Origin: Opitutales bacterium
Lineage (GTDB): Bacteria; Verrucomicrobiota; Verrucomicrobiia; Opitutales; T3Sed10-336
Assembly (NCBI GenBank): GCA_007130045.1
Contig: SLTG01000124.1
Location: 1-42,473 of the forward strand
Direction: 5' to 3'
DNA length: 42,473 nucleotides
Below are positions 8,318-17,119 of the stretch, piece by piece. The translations under genes were made by a program, and so were the position numbers. The notes beneath the pieces were generated by a model. That model searched no databases, had not been told where the DNA came from, and saw only the letters and a program-made list of their open reading frames with translations. How positions within the stretch are numbered: position 1 is the stretch's first letter; the number at the start of each line of letters is the position of its first letter.

Positions 8318-9055
8318 ATGAAACCCATACCAGTTGGTTGTTACTCTCGTTCGCGTGGATTCACGCTGATCGAACTTTTGACCGTTATTGCGATTATCGG
8401 TATTCTCGCGGCTATCCTGATTCCCGTTGTCAGCCGGGTGCGCGAAAGCAGCCGTGCCGCAGTATGTACTTCGAATCTGCGACAGATTGGCAACGCGTTT
8501 CACCTTTGGTCACATGAGCATGACGATCGCCTCGTTCCGATTCGAATCACTGCGGGCCGAGAAAGCGGTCTTGAAACGGAGTTCAATTGGCACAACGAAT
8601 TCATCCCTTATGCAATGGGTCTCCCGAGGACGCCTCAGACTGGGTTCCATTTCGGGACTCTTGGATTTGAGAGCATCTTCGTGTGCCCGTCAGCCTACAC
8701 CCCGCATGTCAATGTCGCCCGACATGACCGGGCCGCCCACACTTACGCGTTGAACAAAATCACCTCGGGCGGAAACCGTTCCGGCGGTCATAGTTTTGAC
8801 AGAGCCGGCGACCTGTCCGCACCTTCGCGAACCGCTTTTGTGTTGGATGGTGGATGGTCCGCGGGGGCTAGACACTGGGTGATGAGCGTTCATCCCGAAC
8901 GCATGATGGACTTCGTGCACTCCGGTTCCGCGAATGTCGCCTTCTTCGACGGACATGTGAAACGAATCCCTGAAGGAGAAATGCCAGTGCACCCAGACCA
9001 CATCTTCTGGAAGGGAATTGGCCATAGCTTTGGAGGAACGACAATATACGATTAG
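8318..9055 (+). CDS. Prepilin-like exported protein with H-X9-DG motif
   Basis: From the ATG at 8318 the product is 245 residues. It carries a class III (type IV pilin) leader: a short basic N-terminus, then the prepilin peptidase site and hydrophobic helix [20 protein letters not shown]. The C-terminus has [12 protein letters not shown], exactly the H-X9-DG spacing that names this family, which is expanded in Planctomycetes, Verrucomicrobia and Lentisphaerae. The family is processed like type II secretion pseudopilins, but its function is largely unknown. The open frame extends 44 codons further upstream, but those residues do not resemble the family, so the internal Met is preferred. A GspE-like ATPase occurs in the window at 31799-33502, far away and in a different context. 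Confidence 0.88.
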   Translation: MKPIPVGCYSRSRGFTLIELLTVIAIIGILAAILIPVVSRVRESSRAAVCTSNLRQIGNAFHLWSHEHDDRLVPIRITAGRESGLETEFNWHNEFIPYAMGLPRTPQTGFHFGTLGFESIFVCPSAYTPHVNVARHDRAAHTYALNKITSGGNRSGGHSFDRAGDLSAPSRTAFVLDGGWSAGARHWVMSVHPERMMDFVHSGSANVAFFDGHVKRIPEGEMPVHPDHIFWKGIGHSFGGTTIYD

Positions 9056-9189
9056 ATCCCTGAGACGGAAACGGATTATCGGTTTTTGGCTCAAACGGCT
9101 GGAGCGGGGACGTTTTTCCTGGCCAAAACTTTCCGAGGCACCTGAGACGGGAGTGCCGCCCGGCGGCGTTAATCCGTATCCGCGTTCAA

Positions 9190-9463
9190 GCGAACGGGCA
9201 ACCGGAGAAACAGGCGTGGACCATTACGGATGGTTTCCTCACCCGAATCGACTTTCCATACGCGTATCGTGTGTTCACGCGATTCGGTAACGAACCCGTT
9301 TACCATCGGGTGAAAACTTCACCGACTCAACAAAGTGTTCATGCCCTTCCAATCGATGCAAGATCTGCCGGGTTTCGACATCCCGGAGAATGGCCGTACC
9401 GTCCGCGGTTCCTGTCAGGTTGCGTCCCCATCCGGTGATAATGCAATCGAACCAATCGGTGAA
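9190..9463 (-). pseudogene. WD40 repeat remnant downstream of the main WD40 gene
   Basis: Directly after the stop of the upstream WD40 gene, the same frame continues for 62 codons. It includes GTADGTAILRDVETRQILHR and LEGHEHFVESVKFSPDGKRV, clear WD40 blade sequence, then reaches a TGA at 9277. The next blade segment, TESREHTIRVWKVDSGEET, is found in a shifted frame. It therefore represents part of a second, decayed WD40 protein, probably a tandem paralogue. There is no start codon context and no C-terminal domain. Confidence 0.7.
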
Positions 9464-10694
9464 TCATTGCTCTTCATCCATAAGTGATCCGCTCAATCTA
9501 TAGAAAAATGAAGTGGGTTTTCCGGCACCTGCCTCCGGGTACGGCACGACCCGGACCCTGAATCCGGCGCCTGAGGCGCTTTCGTCATCAACCTCCGCGG
9601 AAGCCTCCTGAACGCTCTTCATCGGCTCGGCGCCTTCGGCTTGAGCAATGACCTCCCAGAATACAAGATCACTGGAAATCTCAAGGCTCAATACGACGTC
9701 GGCTCGCCAGGCATATCTTGAAAACTCTATAGCCACCTCGCTTCCGCTCTCAAATTCAGCCCGCACCAAATCCTCGGGAATCGCTTCCGTCGCTTCGATT
9801 CCCAAAGCATACCGGCTGAGATTTGGATAACGGTGATCCACCCTTGTGCCGTCCGGTTCACGCGCTCCGATTCCGCTGATGCCACCCGCCCAATCGAAGT
9901 AAACGACGGGCGAATCCCATCTGACATCCCACAATCTGACGGTCCGATCACTTCCCCCGGTTGCGACCATCGTGCCATCGGGCGAAAAGGTCGCCGCGTT
10001 GACCGGTCCTTCGTGTCCGAGGAATTCCAGCACAACCCTTCGGGCAGATATGTCCCATACCCTGACCGTTTCGTCAATGCTTCCAGTAAGAAGCCGCATG
10101 CCATCGGGAGAAAAACCGACCACCGATACGGATGAAGTGTGGCCCTCCAGGGTCCGCACCGCATCTCCGGTTTCAACATCCCACAATACCGCCCTCGCAT
10201 CCGAGTTGCCGGTAATCGCCAGCTTGCCGTCAGGGGAAAAGGCGAGGTCCGTGATTGAGAAATCATGCGCCCCGTCAAGCACCCGTAGAGGCCACTCGGT
10301 AAAAACGTCCCATAACCATACCATGCTCCAGCCGCTGCGGCCGCCCAGCACACTCCGGCCATCCGGAGCAAACGACACCGCTATTCGATGAAGATCCATT
10401 GGGTTGATCTCTCCCTCGGTAATTACATGCTCACCTTCCAAAGAAGGTGTTCAAGAACGTCGGGGAAATAACCGGAGAATAATATATGAGCCCCTGCCGC
10501 GACTGCAAATCCCAGAGGCGAAAGCGATTGTCCCGCGCCCCCGAAACAAGTTTTCCGCCGTCGGGTGAAATACCCGCCGGCAACCCTTTCGTGCGCGGCG
10601 GAAAAATGCATTCTGAGTATAGGTTCAGGGTCATCTCCTCCCTATGACGACAATGCAACCCGAATCCTTGGGATTTTGCAGTGTTGGGATTCAT
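9464..10694 (-). pseudogene. WD40 beta-propeller protein, interrupted by a frameshift
   Basis: Two overlapping frames together encode a WD40 protein. The 5' piece (10694-10431) holds GISPDGGKLVSGARDNRFRL and then WDL. The 3' piece (open from 10441 to 9464, up to 325 residues) holds at least four more blades, with FAPDGRSVLGG, FSPDGKLAITG, FSPDGMRLLTG and FSPDGTMVATG, each followed by a WD-type ending. The C-terminal ~130 residues form a verrucomicrobial module with LEISSDLVFWEV and SFFYRL. The pieces join sensibly if one base is gained or lost near 10431-10441, so this is a frameshift or a sequencing error. If the 3' piece is expressed alone it has too few blades for a normal 7-blade propeller. 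No signal peptide remains. Function unknown, likely a protein-interaction scaffold. Confidence 0.7.
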
Positions 10695-10742
10695 TTGAGG
10701 GGACAGCGTTCGACAGTAAAAGATCGCTTAAGCAATCTTCCA

Positions 10743-12071
10743 TTACCATCGAACCGGCTCGAATTTCCATCCGGGGACGACTTTTTGCATCTCCGTCTCG
10801 TCGTCCCGCCGGGTCAGGCCGGACTCCAGGTAGTTCCGATGCAGCCGGGCCAGGGCATCCCGGTCCAGTTCGACACCCAGGCCGGGCTCGCGGAGCACTT
10901 CCACGGCGCCATCGTCAAATGAAAAGCGTCCGCGTGTGATCACTTCGTCCGATTGCCAGGGATAGTGCGTATCCAGGGCGTACGAAAGCTGAGGCAGGGC
11001 CGCGCCCAGATGCACCATGGCCGCCAGGGATATGCCCAGGTGACTGTTGGAGTGCATGGACAGGTCGCGTCCGAAGGTCTCGCATATGCGGGACAGTTCC
11101 ATGGATGCGCGCAAGCCACCCCAGAAATGATGATCGCTCAGGATGATGTCTTCCGAACCCAGGGCGATGCTTTGCGGGATCTCCTCAAAGGAGGTGGTGC
11201 ACATATTCGTCGCCAAAGGGACGGATAAAGCCTCTCGCACTTTGGCCATGTTTTCCTGACCCCGTACCGGATCTTCCAGATATTCGAGCAGACTTTCCAG
11301 CTTTCCGCCGTGCTCGATCGCCGTTTCCGCTTTCCACAAGGCATTCGGGTCCAGGCGAAGGGGCACGCCGGGGCCGAAGGCTTTCCGCAGCGCGACGATG
11401 GAATCCACTTCCACGCCGGGCTCGAACACGCCTCCCTTCAGTTTGATGGACTGGAACCCAAACGTTTCGCACATGGACCTGGCCTGATCGACGATTCCAT
11501 CGGGATCCAGGGCGGCGGCCTGGCGGGCGGCGGCCCATCCCCGGACTTGAGGATCGGTGTCGAACCCGAGTTTCCCGCCGGCGCCTTCGTATTTGTAAAA
11601 CAGATAGGCGGCAAAAGGCACCCGTTCCCTCATCATTCCGCCCAGGAGATCCACCACGGGCCGGCCGGTCGCCTTCCCTATGATGTCCATGCAGGCCACC
11701 TCTATGGCGCTGAAAATGTGTATCAGCTTCCTCTGGTCCCATGGAGCGTCGCCGCGCTGGGAGGCGCTCTCCTTTCCGAAATGATCTTCCAGGATCCGCC
11801 GGATCCCGTTCAGTTGAAAAACGTCCCTGCCTGCGACGAGGTCCCGGGCCGATTCCAGTGCGGCATTGATGCCGTCGTTGCCGGGGATTTCACTGATGCC
11901 CGTAATATTGTCCTCGGTGACCAGTTCCACGATTGTGCGCAGCGCATAGGGAGCGTGCAGGCCCCCCGCATTCAACAGGGGCGGATCCACGATGGCAATG
12001 GGGGTTATGGTGATGTCCCGGATAGCCAACCCAGTTGTATCCGGCAACCGCGTCTGTGTTTTCCTGTGCAT
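10743..12071 (-). CDS. gudD: Glucarate dehydratase
   Basis: The enzyme dehydrates D-glucarate (and usually L-idarate) to 5-dehydro-4-deoxy-D-glucarate in the cytoplasm. The 442-residue protein belongs to the enolase superfamily, and its active site can be read directly: the K210-L-K212 base motif (SIKLKGG), metal ligands D241 (RLDPNALW), E266 (LEDPVRG) and N289 (ATNMCTT), and the H340/D367 dyad (SMHSNSHLG, DTHYPW). These positions nearly coincide with the characterised E. coli enzyme (446 residues). It is the last gene of the leftward garL-garR-gudD operon, 82 bp after garR. The leading TGGCTATCC-type intergenic bases show no strong ribosome-binding site. Assignment is firm; a galactarate-active variant is unlikely because that activity normally belongs to a different family (GarD). 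Confidence 0.93.
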   Translation of the reverse strand: MHRKTQTRLPDTTGLAIRDITITPIAIVDPPLLNAGGLHAPYALRTIVELVTEDNITGISEIPGNDGINAALESARDLVAGRDVFQLNGIRRILEDHFGKESASQRGDAPWDQRKLIHIFSAIEVACMDIIGKATGRPVVDLLGGMMRERVPFAAYLFYKYEGAGGKLGFDTDPQVRGWAAARQAAALDPDGIVDQARSMCETFGFQSIKLKGGVFEPGVEVDSIVALRKAFGPGVPLRLDPNALWKAETAIEHGGKLESLLEYLEDPVRGQENMAKVREALSVPLATNMCTTSFEEIPQSIALGSEDIILSDHHFWGGLRASMELSRICETFGRDLSMHSNSHLGISLAAMVHLGAALPQLSYALDTHYPWQSDEVITRGRFSFDDGAVEVLREPGLGVELDRDALARLHRNYLESGLTRRDDETEMQKVVPGWKFEPVRW

Positions 12072-12153
12072 AAGACTTTGACTTCAGGACGGGCGGCTCT
12101 GTCCGGATGCTGTCAAAGCGCCGGAGTCCGCCGTTGCGATCGTTTCTTGAAGG

Positions 12154-13035
12154 TTATTTGTTTTCAACGCCGGCCAGTTGCTCCATCAGCAGTGCGAGCG
12201 CACTGTGATCGGCTTCGCCCCTGCCCTGCGCCAGCAGGGCGTCCAGATGGGCGGCCACGAGGGCGGCCCCGTAAAGCGGCACGGAAAACTCTTTTCCCGA
12301 CTGCAGGGCAATGTTCATGTCCTTGCGGTGCAATTTGACCTTGAAACCGGGCTCGAAATTCCGGTCGATCATGCGTTTTCCGTGCATCTCCAGAATGCGG
12401 CTCTGCGCGAAACCGCCCAGAAGGGCTTCCCGCATCTTCTCCAGATCGACGCCGGCTTTTCCCGCCAGCGTGAATACTTCGGCGACAGCCTGAATGTTGG
12501 AGCCGACAATAATCTGGTTGCACAGCTTGGTCATCTGACCCGCGCCCGGCCCGCCGATCAGGACAAAACTCTTGCCCATCACCTGGAACAGCGGTTCGGC
12601 CCGTTGGAACGCCGATTCGCTTCCGCCCGCCATGATTGACAGGGACCCCGCTTCGGCGCCCGTCTGTCCGCCGGACACCGGGGCGTCCAGCGCTTCCACA
12701 CCCTTCTCCTGCAGGGCCGAATACAGCGATTTGGCAGTCGATGGGGCTATGGTGGACATATCGATGAACAGCGAACCCTCGCGGATGCCTTCCGTCACAC
12801 CTCCGGGGCCCAGTACAATCGCTTCCACTTCCGGCGAATCCGGCAGCATGGTGATGACAACATCGCTTTCCCGCGCAAGCGTTTTGGCATCCGGGGCGGA
12901 CTCGGCGCCCGCTTCGCCAAGCTCGCGGGCCGCGTTGCTGCTTTCCAGAACCCGCACCGGGAATCCGGCCTTTAACAAATTCAGGGCCATGGGCTTGCCC
13001 ATGATACCCAGTCCTATGAATCCTGTTCTTTCCAT
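12154..13035 (-). CDS. garR: Tartronate semialdehyde reductase (2-hydroxy-3-oxopropionate reductase)
   Basis: It reduces tartronate semialdehyde to D-glycerate using NAD(P)H. The 293-residue product shows the beta-hydroxyacid dehydrogenase signature. There is an N-terminal Rossmann motif (GFIGLGIMGKPMALNLL), the substrate-binding loop DAPVSGGQTGAEAGSLSIM, and the catalytic lysine K170 in GAGQMTKLCNQI. The C-terminal helical domain has KDMNIALQSGKE. Length and all motifs are typical of GarR/GlxR. It sits between garL (30 bp upstream) and gudD, exactly the step that consumes one product of the GarL aldolase. A related hydroxyisobutyrate dehydrogenase cannot be excluded by motif alone, but the context decides the call. 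Confidence 0.92.
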   Translation of the reverse strand: MERTGFIGLGIMGKPMALNLLKAGFPVRVLESSNAARELGEAGAESAPDAKTLARESDVVITMLPDSPEVEAIVLGPGGVTEGIREGSLFIDMSTIAPSTAKSLYSALQEKGVEALDAPVSGGQTGAEAGSLSIMAGGSESAFQRAEPLFQVMGKSFVLIGGPGAGQMTKLCNQIIVGSNIQAVAEVFTLAGKAGVDLEKMREALLGGFAQSRILEMHGKRMIDRNFEPGFKVKLHRKDMNIALQSGKEFSVPLYGAALVAAHLDALLAQGRGEADHSALALLMEQLAGVENK

Positions 13036-13065
13036 AATTCGAGCGTTCTTAATGGTCTTTGATAT

Positions 13066-13848
13066 TCAGCGTTTCGTGTTTGAGATTTTCCCGGCGGCTT
13101 TCAATTTATCCACTATCGCCCGGGCTCCGTGTTCCACAAACGTGGTATCGGCGCCGCAGGCGATCATCTGCATGCCCATGTCCTGATAAACCGTGTAATC
13201 ATCCGGATTGGACAGGAGAATCCCGGCCGCCTTGCCGGCATTGCGTGCGGCGCTTACGGTAGCACCCAGGGCTTTCTTGAATTCGGGATGATCAAACTGA
13301 CCGAAGACTCCCAAGGCCATGGACAGGTCGGCCGGACCGACGAAGAGCACGTCCACCGCGTCGATCGCCGCGACCTCATTGAGATGTTCCAGCACTTCGA
13401 TGGTCTCAACCTGCATGACGCCGAGGATGTTCTCGTTCTGATCGCGGTAGTAATCGGAAAAATGGCGTCCGAATCCGCTGGCCCGGACGATCCTCGCCAC
13501 GCCCCGGTTGCCATCCGGCGGATAACGCAGGGCGCTTGCGAATTTCCGGGCTTCCCCCCCGTTGTTGATTCGCGGGCACATGATTCCTTCGGCTCCCAGA
13601 TCCAGTACCCGGTGGATGCGCTGCCTTTCACAACTCTCCACGCGGACGACGGAAGCCGCCGGTGTATGTTCGATAGCCTGCAACTGGTGCAGCGCCTCCT
13701 GTTCCGTCCCGGCTCCGTGTTCCAGGTCGATCAGCAGCCAGTCAAAGCCGGCCTGTCCCGCGATTTCCGCGGTTACGGAGCTGCCGAGATTCAACCAGCA
13801 GCCGCTCAGGGTTTCTCCTTCCTTCAGTCGTCTTTTCAGGCCCTTCAT
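13066..13848 (-). CDS. garL: 2-dehydro-3-deoxyglucarate aldolase (HpcH/HpaI family)
   Basis: This class II, metal-dependent aldolase cleaves 5-dehydro-4-deoxy-D-glucarate (or the 2-dehydro-3-deoxy isomer) into pyruvate and tartronate semialdehyde. Visible signatures are FDWLLIDLEHG with the catalytic His, the VVRVES arginine, GAEGIMCPRINN, the metal-ligand region GVMQVETIEVLEH, and VGPADLSMALG with the second metal ligand. The start at 13848 (MKGLKRRL) fits the family; the frame stays open 26 codons further to 13926, and neither start has a good ribosome-binding site. From 13848 the protein is 260 residues, the usual size. It is the first gene of the operon with garR and gudD, which argues for a hexarate role rather than the 4-hydroxy-2-oxoheptanedioate role of close relatives. 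Confidence 0.88.
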   Translation of the reverse strand: MKGLKRRLKEGETLSGCWLNLGSSVTAEIAGQAGFDWLLIDLEHGAGTEQEALHQLQAIEHTPAASVVRVESCERQRIHRVLDLGAEGIMCPRINNGGEARKFASALRYPPDGNRGVARIVRASGFGRHFSDYYRDQNENILGVMQVETIEVLEHLNEVAAIDAVDVLFVGPADLSMALGVFGQFDHPEFKKALGATVSAARNAGKAAGILLSNPDDYTVYQDMGMQMIACGADTTFVEHGARAIVDKLKAAGKISNTKR

Positions 13849-13926
13849 GGGAATAACGTAAAATTTCTCCGGCGCTGCTTTCCGGCGATTACTTTCGGAA
13901 TGTCCGTTCACTGGCCTGTTCGGCAT

Positions 13927-14264
13927 ACTGCTTTACAGCCCAGAGGATCTTTCTGTTTGTCGGCGTTTCTGACACGAGTAACTGTCGTTGTCAAACTTCG
14001 GCTCCATTTCCGGGAACGCCCTGTTCGCTCCTCCTCGATGGAAAAAGTTCAACACGGAGAGTTTCAATCGACCGGAAATGTCCCGCGGGGCGTCCGTATC
14101 GCCTTTCGGGGATTCGAACGGGTTGGGGAAATCGGGCTTTCGTAAAGAAGCTCGGAGAATCATATTATAATCAACGGATAGGCGTAACGCCTCGTACGAT
14201 TCGCCCGTTCGGTTCCGATCGGTATGCTCGAGGAATCGTCGGCGGAAATGCGGGGAATGCGATT
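13927..14264. other. Upstream region of the garL operon, no gene recognised
   Basis: This is a divergent spacer between garL and the broken phosphatase gene. A TATAAT hexamer occurs at 14166-14171 on the plus strand and an AGGCG-TAA-CGCCT palindrome at 14180-14192, either of which could belong to a promoter or operator. No convincing -35 box was found, and no regulator gene is adjacent. Confidence 0.35.
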
Positions 14265-15229
14265 TTGGCTCGACTACCCTGGAACCGCTATCCCAATGTT
14301 CGGCCCATGATAAACCACATGGATGCTCGACAACCCCTGCGATCCCTCAGCCTATTGACCACCGCTGCGGCGACACTCTTTGCTTTCGCCGCGGCCGGGC
14401 CGGCTGCGGCGAACTCGGAGCCGGTCCCGAAAAACATCATCATTTTTGTCGCCGACGGCTGGGGATTCAATCAAATGGAGGCCGCGAGCATCTACCATTT
14501 CGGTTGGCGCGGCGGTCAGACTTATCAGCGGTTTCCGGTGCGCCTGGCCAACGCGACATTCCCCTACGGCGGCGGTTATGATCCGGAGCAGGCCTGGACG
14601 GATTTTGACTATTTTAAGAGGGGTGCCACCGGTTCGGGGTCTGCGGCGACGGGGACGCGGATCCTTTCGAGGTTCCTTTTAATGAGAGCGTCCCGACCCT
14701 TGAGGAGATGACCCTGGGGGCGCTGAACATATTATCGCGGAACGATAAGCGGGGCTTTCGGCGCGCGTTGAATATTTTCTCACGGAACCGCGAGGGCTTT
14801 TTCCTCCACGTTGAGGGCGGCGCCATCGACTGGGCCGGTCACCGGAACAATTCTCCCAGGCTGATCGAAGAACACGTCGATTTCGACAACACGGTGGAAG
14901 CGGTCATCGCATGGATTGAAGAGCACACTTCGTGGGACGAGACCCTGCTGGTGATTACCGGCGACCATGAAACGGGATATCTGACCGGCCCCGGTTCCGG
15001 ACCCGACGCCCGGCCCATGTGGCAACCGATCGAGAACCGCGGAAAAGGCGTGTTGCCGGGAATGGAATGGCATAGCGGCGGTCACACCAACCAACTCATC
15101 CCCCTCTTTGCCAAGGGGGCCGGCGCCGAACGGTTGCGCGACCGGGTGATCGACATCGACCCGGAGCGGGGTCCGTCCATCCACCACATCGACATCGGGA
15201 AGGTATTCTTTTCCCTTCTGGAGGACTGA
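14265..15229 (+). pseudogene. Alkaline phosphatase, internally deleted and frameshifted
   Basis: Both ends of a secreted alkaline phosphatase are present. The N-terminal part has a signal sequence (FAFAAAGPAAA), the first metal site NIIIFVADGWGFNQMEA, and the active-site serine region GATGSGSAATGT. The C-terminal part has GFFLHVEGGAIDWAGH, VITGDHETGYL and WHSGGHTNQLIPLFAKG, which contribute the remaining zinc/magnesium ligands. After GSAATGT the first frame runs out at 14711. The matching sequence DPFEVPFNESVPTLEEMT starts in another frame, in which the second half runs to 15229. The roughly 150-200 residues normally lying between are missing. A ~45-bp tandem duplication follows the junction (14720-14800). 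The gene is almost certainly non-functional. Confidence 0.8.
14720..14800 (+). repeat. Diverged 45-bp tandem duplication inside the phosphatase remnant
   Basis: Two in-frame copies encode ALNILSRNDKRGF (14720-14758) and ALNIFSRNREGF (14765-14800), spaced by 6 bp. Homologous phosphatases would have one copy leading directly into FFLxVEGG. The copies have diverged at several positions, so the duplication is not brand new. Confidence 0.65.
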
Positions 15230-15619
15230 GCACCCGCGCCATTGAGAAAGGTCCATCGGTTCATCACTGGAAGCGTATTCAGAATGTCAATTGCCGGAAT
15301 GCGTTTGCAGCATTTCAGGATAATTCAGGCGATTCTCTCAGGTCGAATCGGCAAAATCTTCCGCCTTTTCCACACTTGCCAAGCGCTTCCCCATCTGTTT
15401 CGCTCGAAAGTTTCCGGAAACAGCCGGCTCTTCCCGGATTTGTTCTTTACAGGTATTACCACACGTTTGCCAGCTTCCGATAGCAATCGTTGCAATTGCG
15501 CTTTGCCGATCGACTCCCGGGTATTGACAATTCGTGGTAAGGTTCGGGATATGTTTCAGCTATTAACCACAGGTGAATTCGGTTGAAACTCCTGAAACCC
15601 GGTAATCTGATAATCTTAA
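15230..15619. other. Intergenic region before the tRNA, no gene recognised
   Basis: This 390-bp stretch lies between the phosphatase remnant and tRNA-Thr. A plus-strand open frame (15242-15586) starts with signal-like hydrophobic residues but has no family resemblance. The sequence just before the tRNA is AT-richer and probably holds its promoter. Confidence 0.4.
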
Positions 15620-15692
<73 letters not shown>

Positions 15693-15957
15693 CCCCTTTT
15701 TGCCTCGGATAATCAAGCCGTTTCCCCCTCAACCATGCGGGTTTCCGGCCGGTCGGCGGTCGCTGAAACCGTTTTGCCAATATGTCGCGTTATGCCAGAA
15801 AATGCCCTGAATAGCCTTCAAAAAGTGTTCCAAACCTGTTCCGGCGTGTTCCAGGGTGTTCCGCAATCGGCGGATTCCGTCACGGCCCCGTCCACTTGCT
15901 GTCAGAATATGCCCCAAAGTGTCTTTACATCCGATATCGCCCGGTTTACCTCCCCAC

Positions 15958-16272
15958 ATGAATGAAGTGACTTTCACCGTCTCGACCGATTCCGAAAGCG
16001 GCTGGCTGGTCGCGTCATGGGATGCGCCAGGCGGCGGCGGAATCACAACGCAGGCCGAAACACCCGAAAAACTCTTCGATGAGATTCGGGACGCCGTGCT
16101 TTGCTATTTTGATGATCACGAGTTGCCGGAAGAGGTGAAGGTCCACTTCCAGAACGACCCCTCCCTGTCCGTTCTCGAAACGGCGTGGAGTTGCCCCGCG
16201 ACATTTCCGGCAAGGAAGCCGTTAAGGCTCTCCAGCGTGCCGGGTTCGAGGGTAAGCCGAAGACCGGAGTAA
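15958..16272 (+). CDS. hicB: HicB-like antitoxin (DUF1902 type), apparently extended by stop loss
   Basis: The product begins MNEVTFTVSTDSESGWLVAS and has the small alpha/beta fold of HicB/DUF1902 antitoxins, with the family's ETPEKLFDEIRDAVLCYF segment and a domain end at VHFQNDPSLSVLETA. In relatives the frame normally stops about there, a few bases into the hicA start. Here the codon after LETA is TGG (16186-16188), so the frame runs 28 codons further through hicA in another frame, to 16272. A single G-to-A change would restore TGA. The extra tail is Pro/Arg-rich and unlikely to be selected. The region just upstream has four near-copies of GTGTTCC (15826-15870). It would bind and neutralise HicA and repress the pair. 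Confidence 0.75.
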   Translation: MNEVTFTVSTDSESGWLVASWDAPGGGGITTQAETPEKLFDEIRDAVLCYFDDHELPEEVKVHFQNDPSLSVLETAWSCPATFPARKPLRLSSVPGSRVSRRPE

Positions 16273-16406
16273 GTCACGTTCGCCTTTCCAAGGCTTCCCG
16301 GCGTGTGGTTGTCCCGATGCACCCCGCGATCAAACCCGGGATGTTGGCGAATATTCTCCGGCGAGCGGGCATGACCCCGGAAGAGTTTCAACGGCATCGG
16401 CGGTAA
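16185..16406 (+). CDS. hicA: HicA-like mRNA interferase toxin
   Basis: The 73-residue protein from a GTG start at 16185 reads MELPRDISGKEAVKALQRAG and shows the YcfA/HicA double-stranded-RNA-binding fold. The first helix is GKEAVKALQRAGF, the catalytic histidine is in GVSHVRLSK, and the C-terminal part is VVVPMHPAIKPGMLANILRR plus AGMTPEEF. It would cleave mRNA when free of its antitoxin. The start overlaps the hicB frame, which suggests translational coupling. The histidine and all core residues are kept, so the toxin looks intact. The catalytic strand has VSH where many relatives have GSH, a mild change. Confidence 0.85.
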   Translation: MELPRDISGKEAVKALQRAGFEGKPKTGVSHVRLSKASRRVVVPMHPAIKPGMLANILRRAGMTPEEFQRHRR

Positions 16407-17119
16407 CTGACGGAAATGCCCCGTCCCGCCTTCACCGTTCGACCAGGAATCGCTTTTGCTCCGTCCGAGTGCCCCAAGGACCCTGCGCAACCCCTCGCGG
16501 CTTCTCACGGCGAGTGTGTTACCTGCTCCCGAAGCCTCCCGGGGTCGCGCCGAATGCCTCCGAAAACGGCCTCCGGGTGGAACCGCTCGCGAAACGGCCT
16601 AGCGGTCGCTGGGGCGCAGCGGGTATCGGCGGCCCAGGGTCATGATGTGCTTCCGGCGAAACCCTCCCAGCCGCGTGGCTCGTCGTGCGAAAACCCGGAG
16701 CGGATTTCACCTTTTTCGAGATCAAGCTGCAGGATGCGCCGATAGCCTCCGCGCCCTTTTATTCAGGCTGCCGCAATCGCGACCGTCTTGCAGTCCGCCT
16801 GCCAGGAAAATTTGCCCACGAAACACACCAAACACACGAAAAATGAGCCCCCGCTTTCGCTCAGTCCGCAGCCCTCCCCTCTCCCCCTTTTCGTGTGTTT
16901 CGTGCCTTTCGTGGGCAAACAAAAATGCCTCCTTGCCAAGAGTTCGCAGACAGGAATGTCCGCGTCACTGGTCTTGTCGCTTCCTGGGAACGGTCTTCTT
17001 CAATGACATGAACGCCTCGATAAAGTGCAACCGATGTCCTTGGGATAACTGTTACCGATATCTTTGGGTCGTACCGGGTCGCCTATGACGTCTTCCGGTC
17101 CCCCCGTCTTTGGCGCTCC
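16407..17119. other. Intergenic region with degenerate sequence and a long inverted repeat
   Basis: No intact gene was recognised in this 713-bp stretch. A minus-strand frame near 16740-16640 reads RILQLDLEKGEIRSGFSHDE before a stop. It has a coding feel but no family could be named, so it may be a decayed gene end. The region contains the 109-bp inverted repeat described separately. Confidence 0.45.
16811..16919. repeat. Long inverted repeat of the CACGAA family
   Basis: A 32-bp left arm (16811-16842, starting TTTGCCCACGAAACACACC) and a right arm (16888-16919) are inverted copies with only 3 mismatches, separated by a 45-bp GC-rich, C-rich loop. The arms consist of CACGAA-type units. Similar units recur at 19291-19320 and 19460-19485. 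As RNA it would form a very stable hairpin. It could be a mobile palindromic intergenic element or a transcription end point. Confidence 0.8.

Noticed and set aside
11310-12338. 342-codon plus-strand open frame opposite gudD and garR
   Set aside because: Antisense shadow of glucarate dehydratase, with no family resemblance of its own.
15826-15870. GTGTTCC near-repeats upstream of hicB as an operator array
   Set aside because: The copies are irregularly spaced and could be by chance or a decayed coding tail; symmetry expected of a HicB operator is missing.
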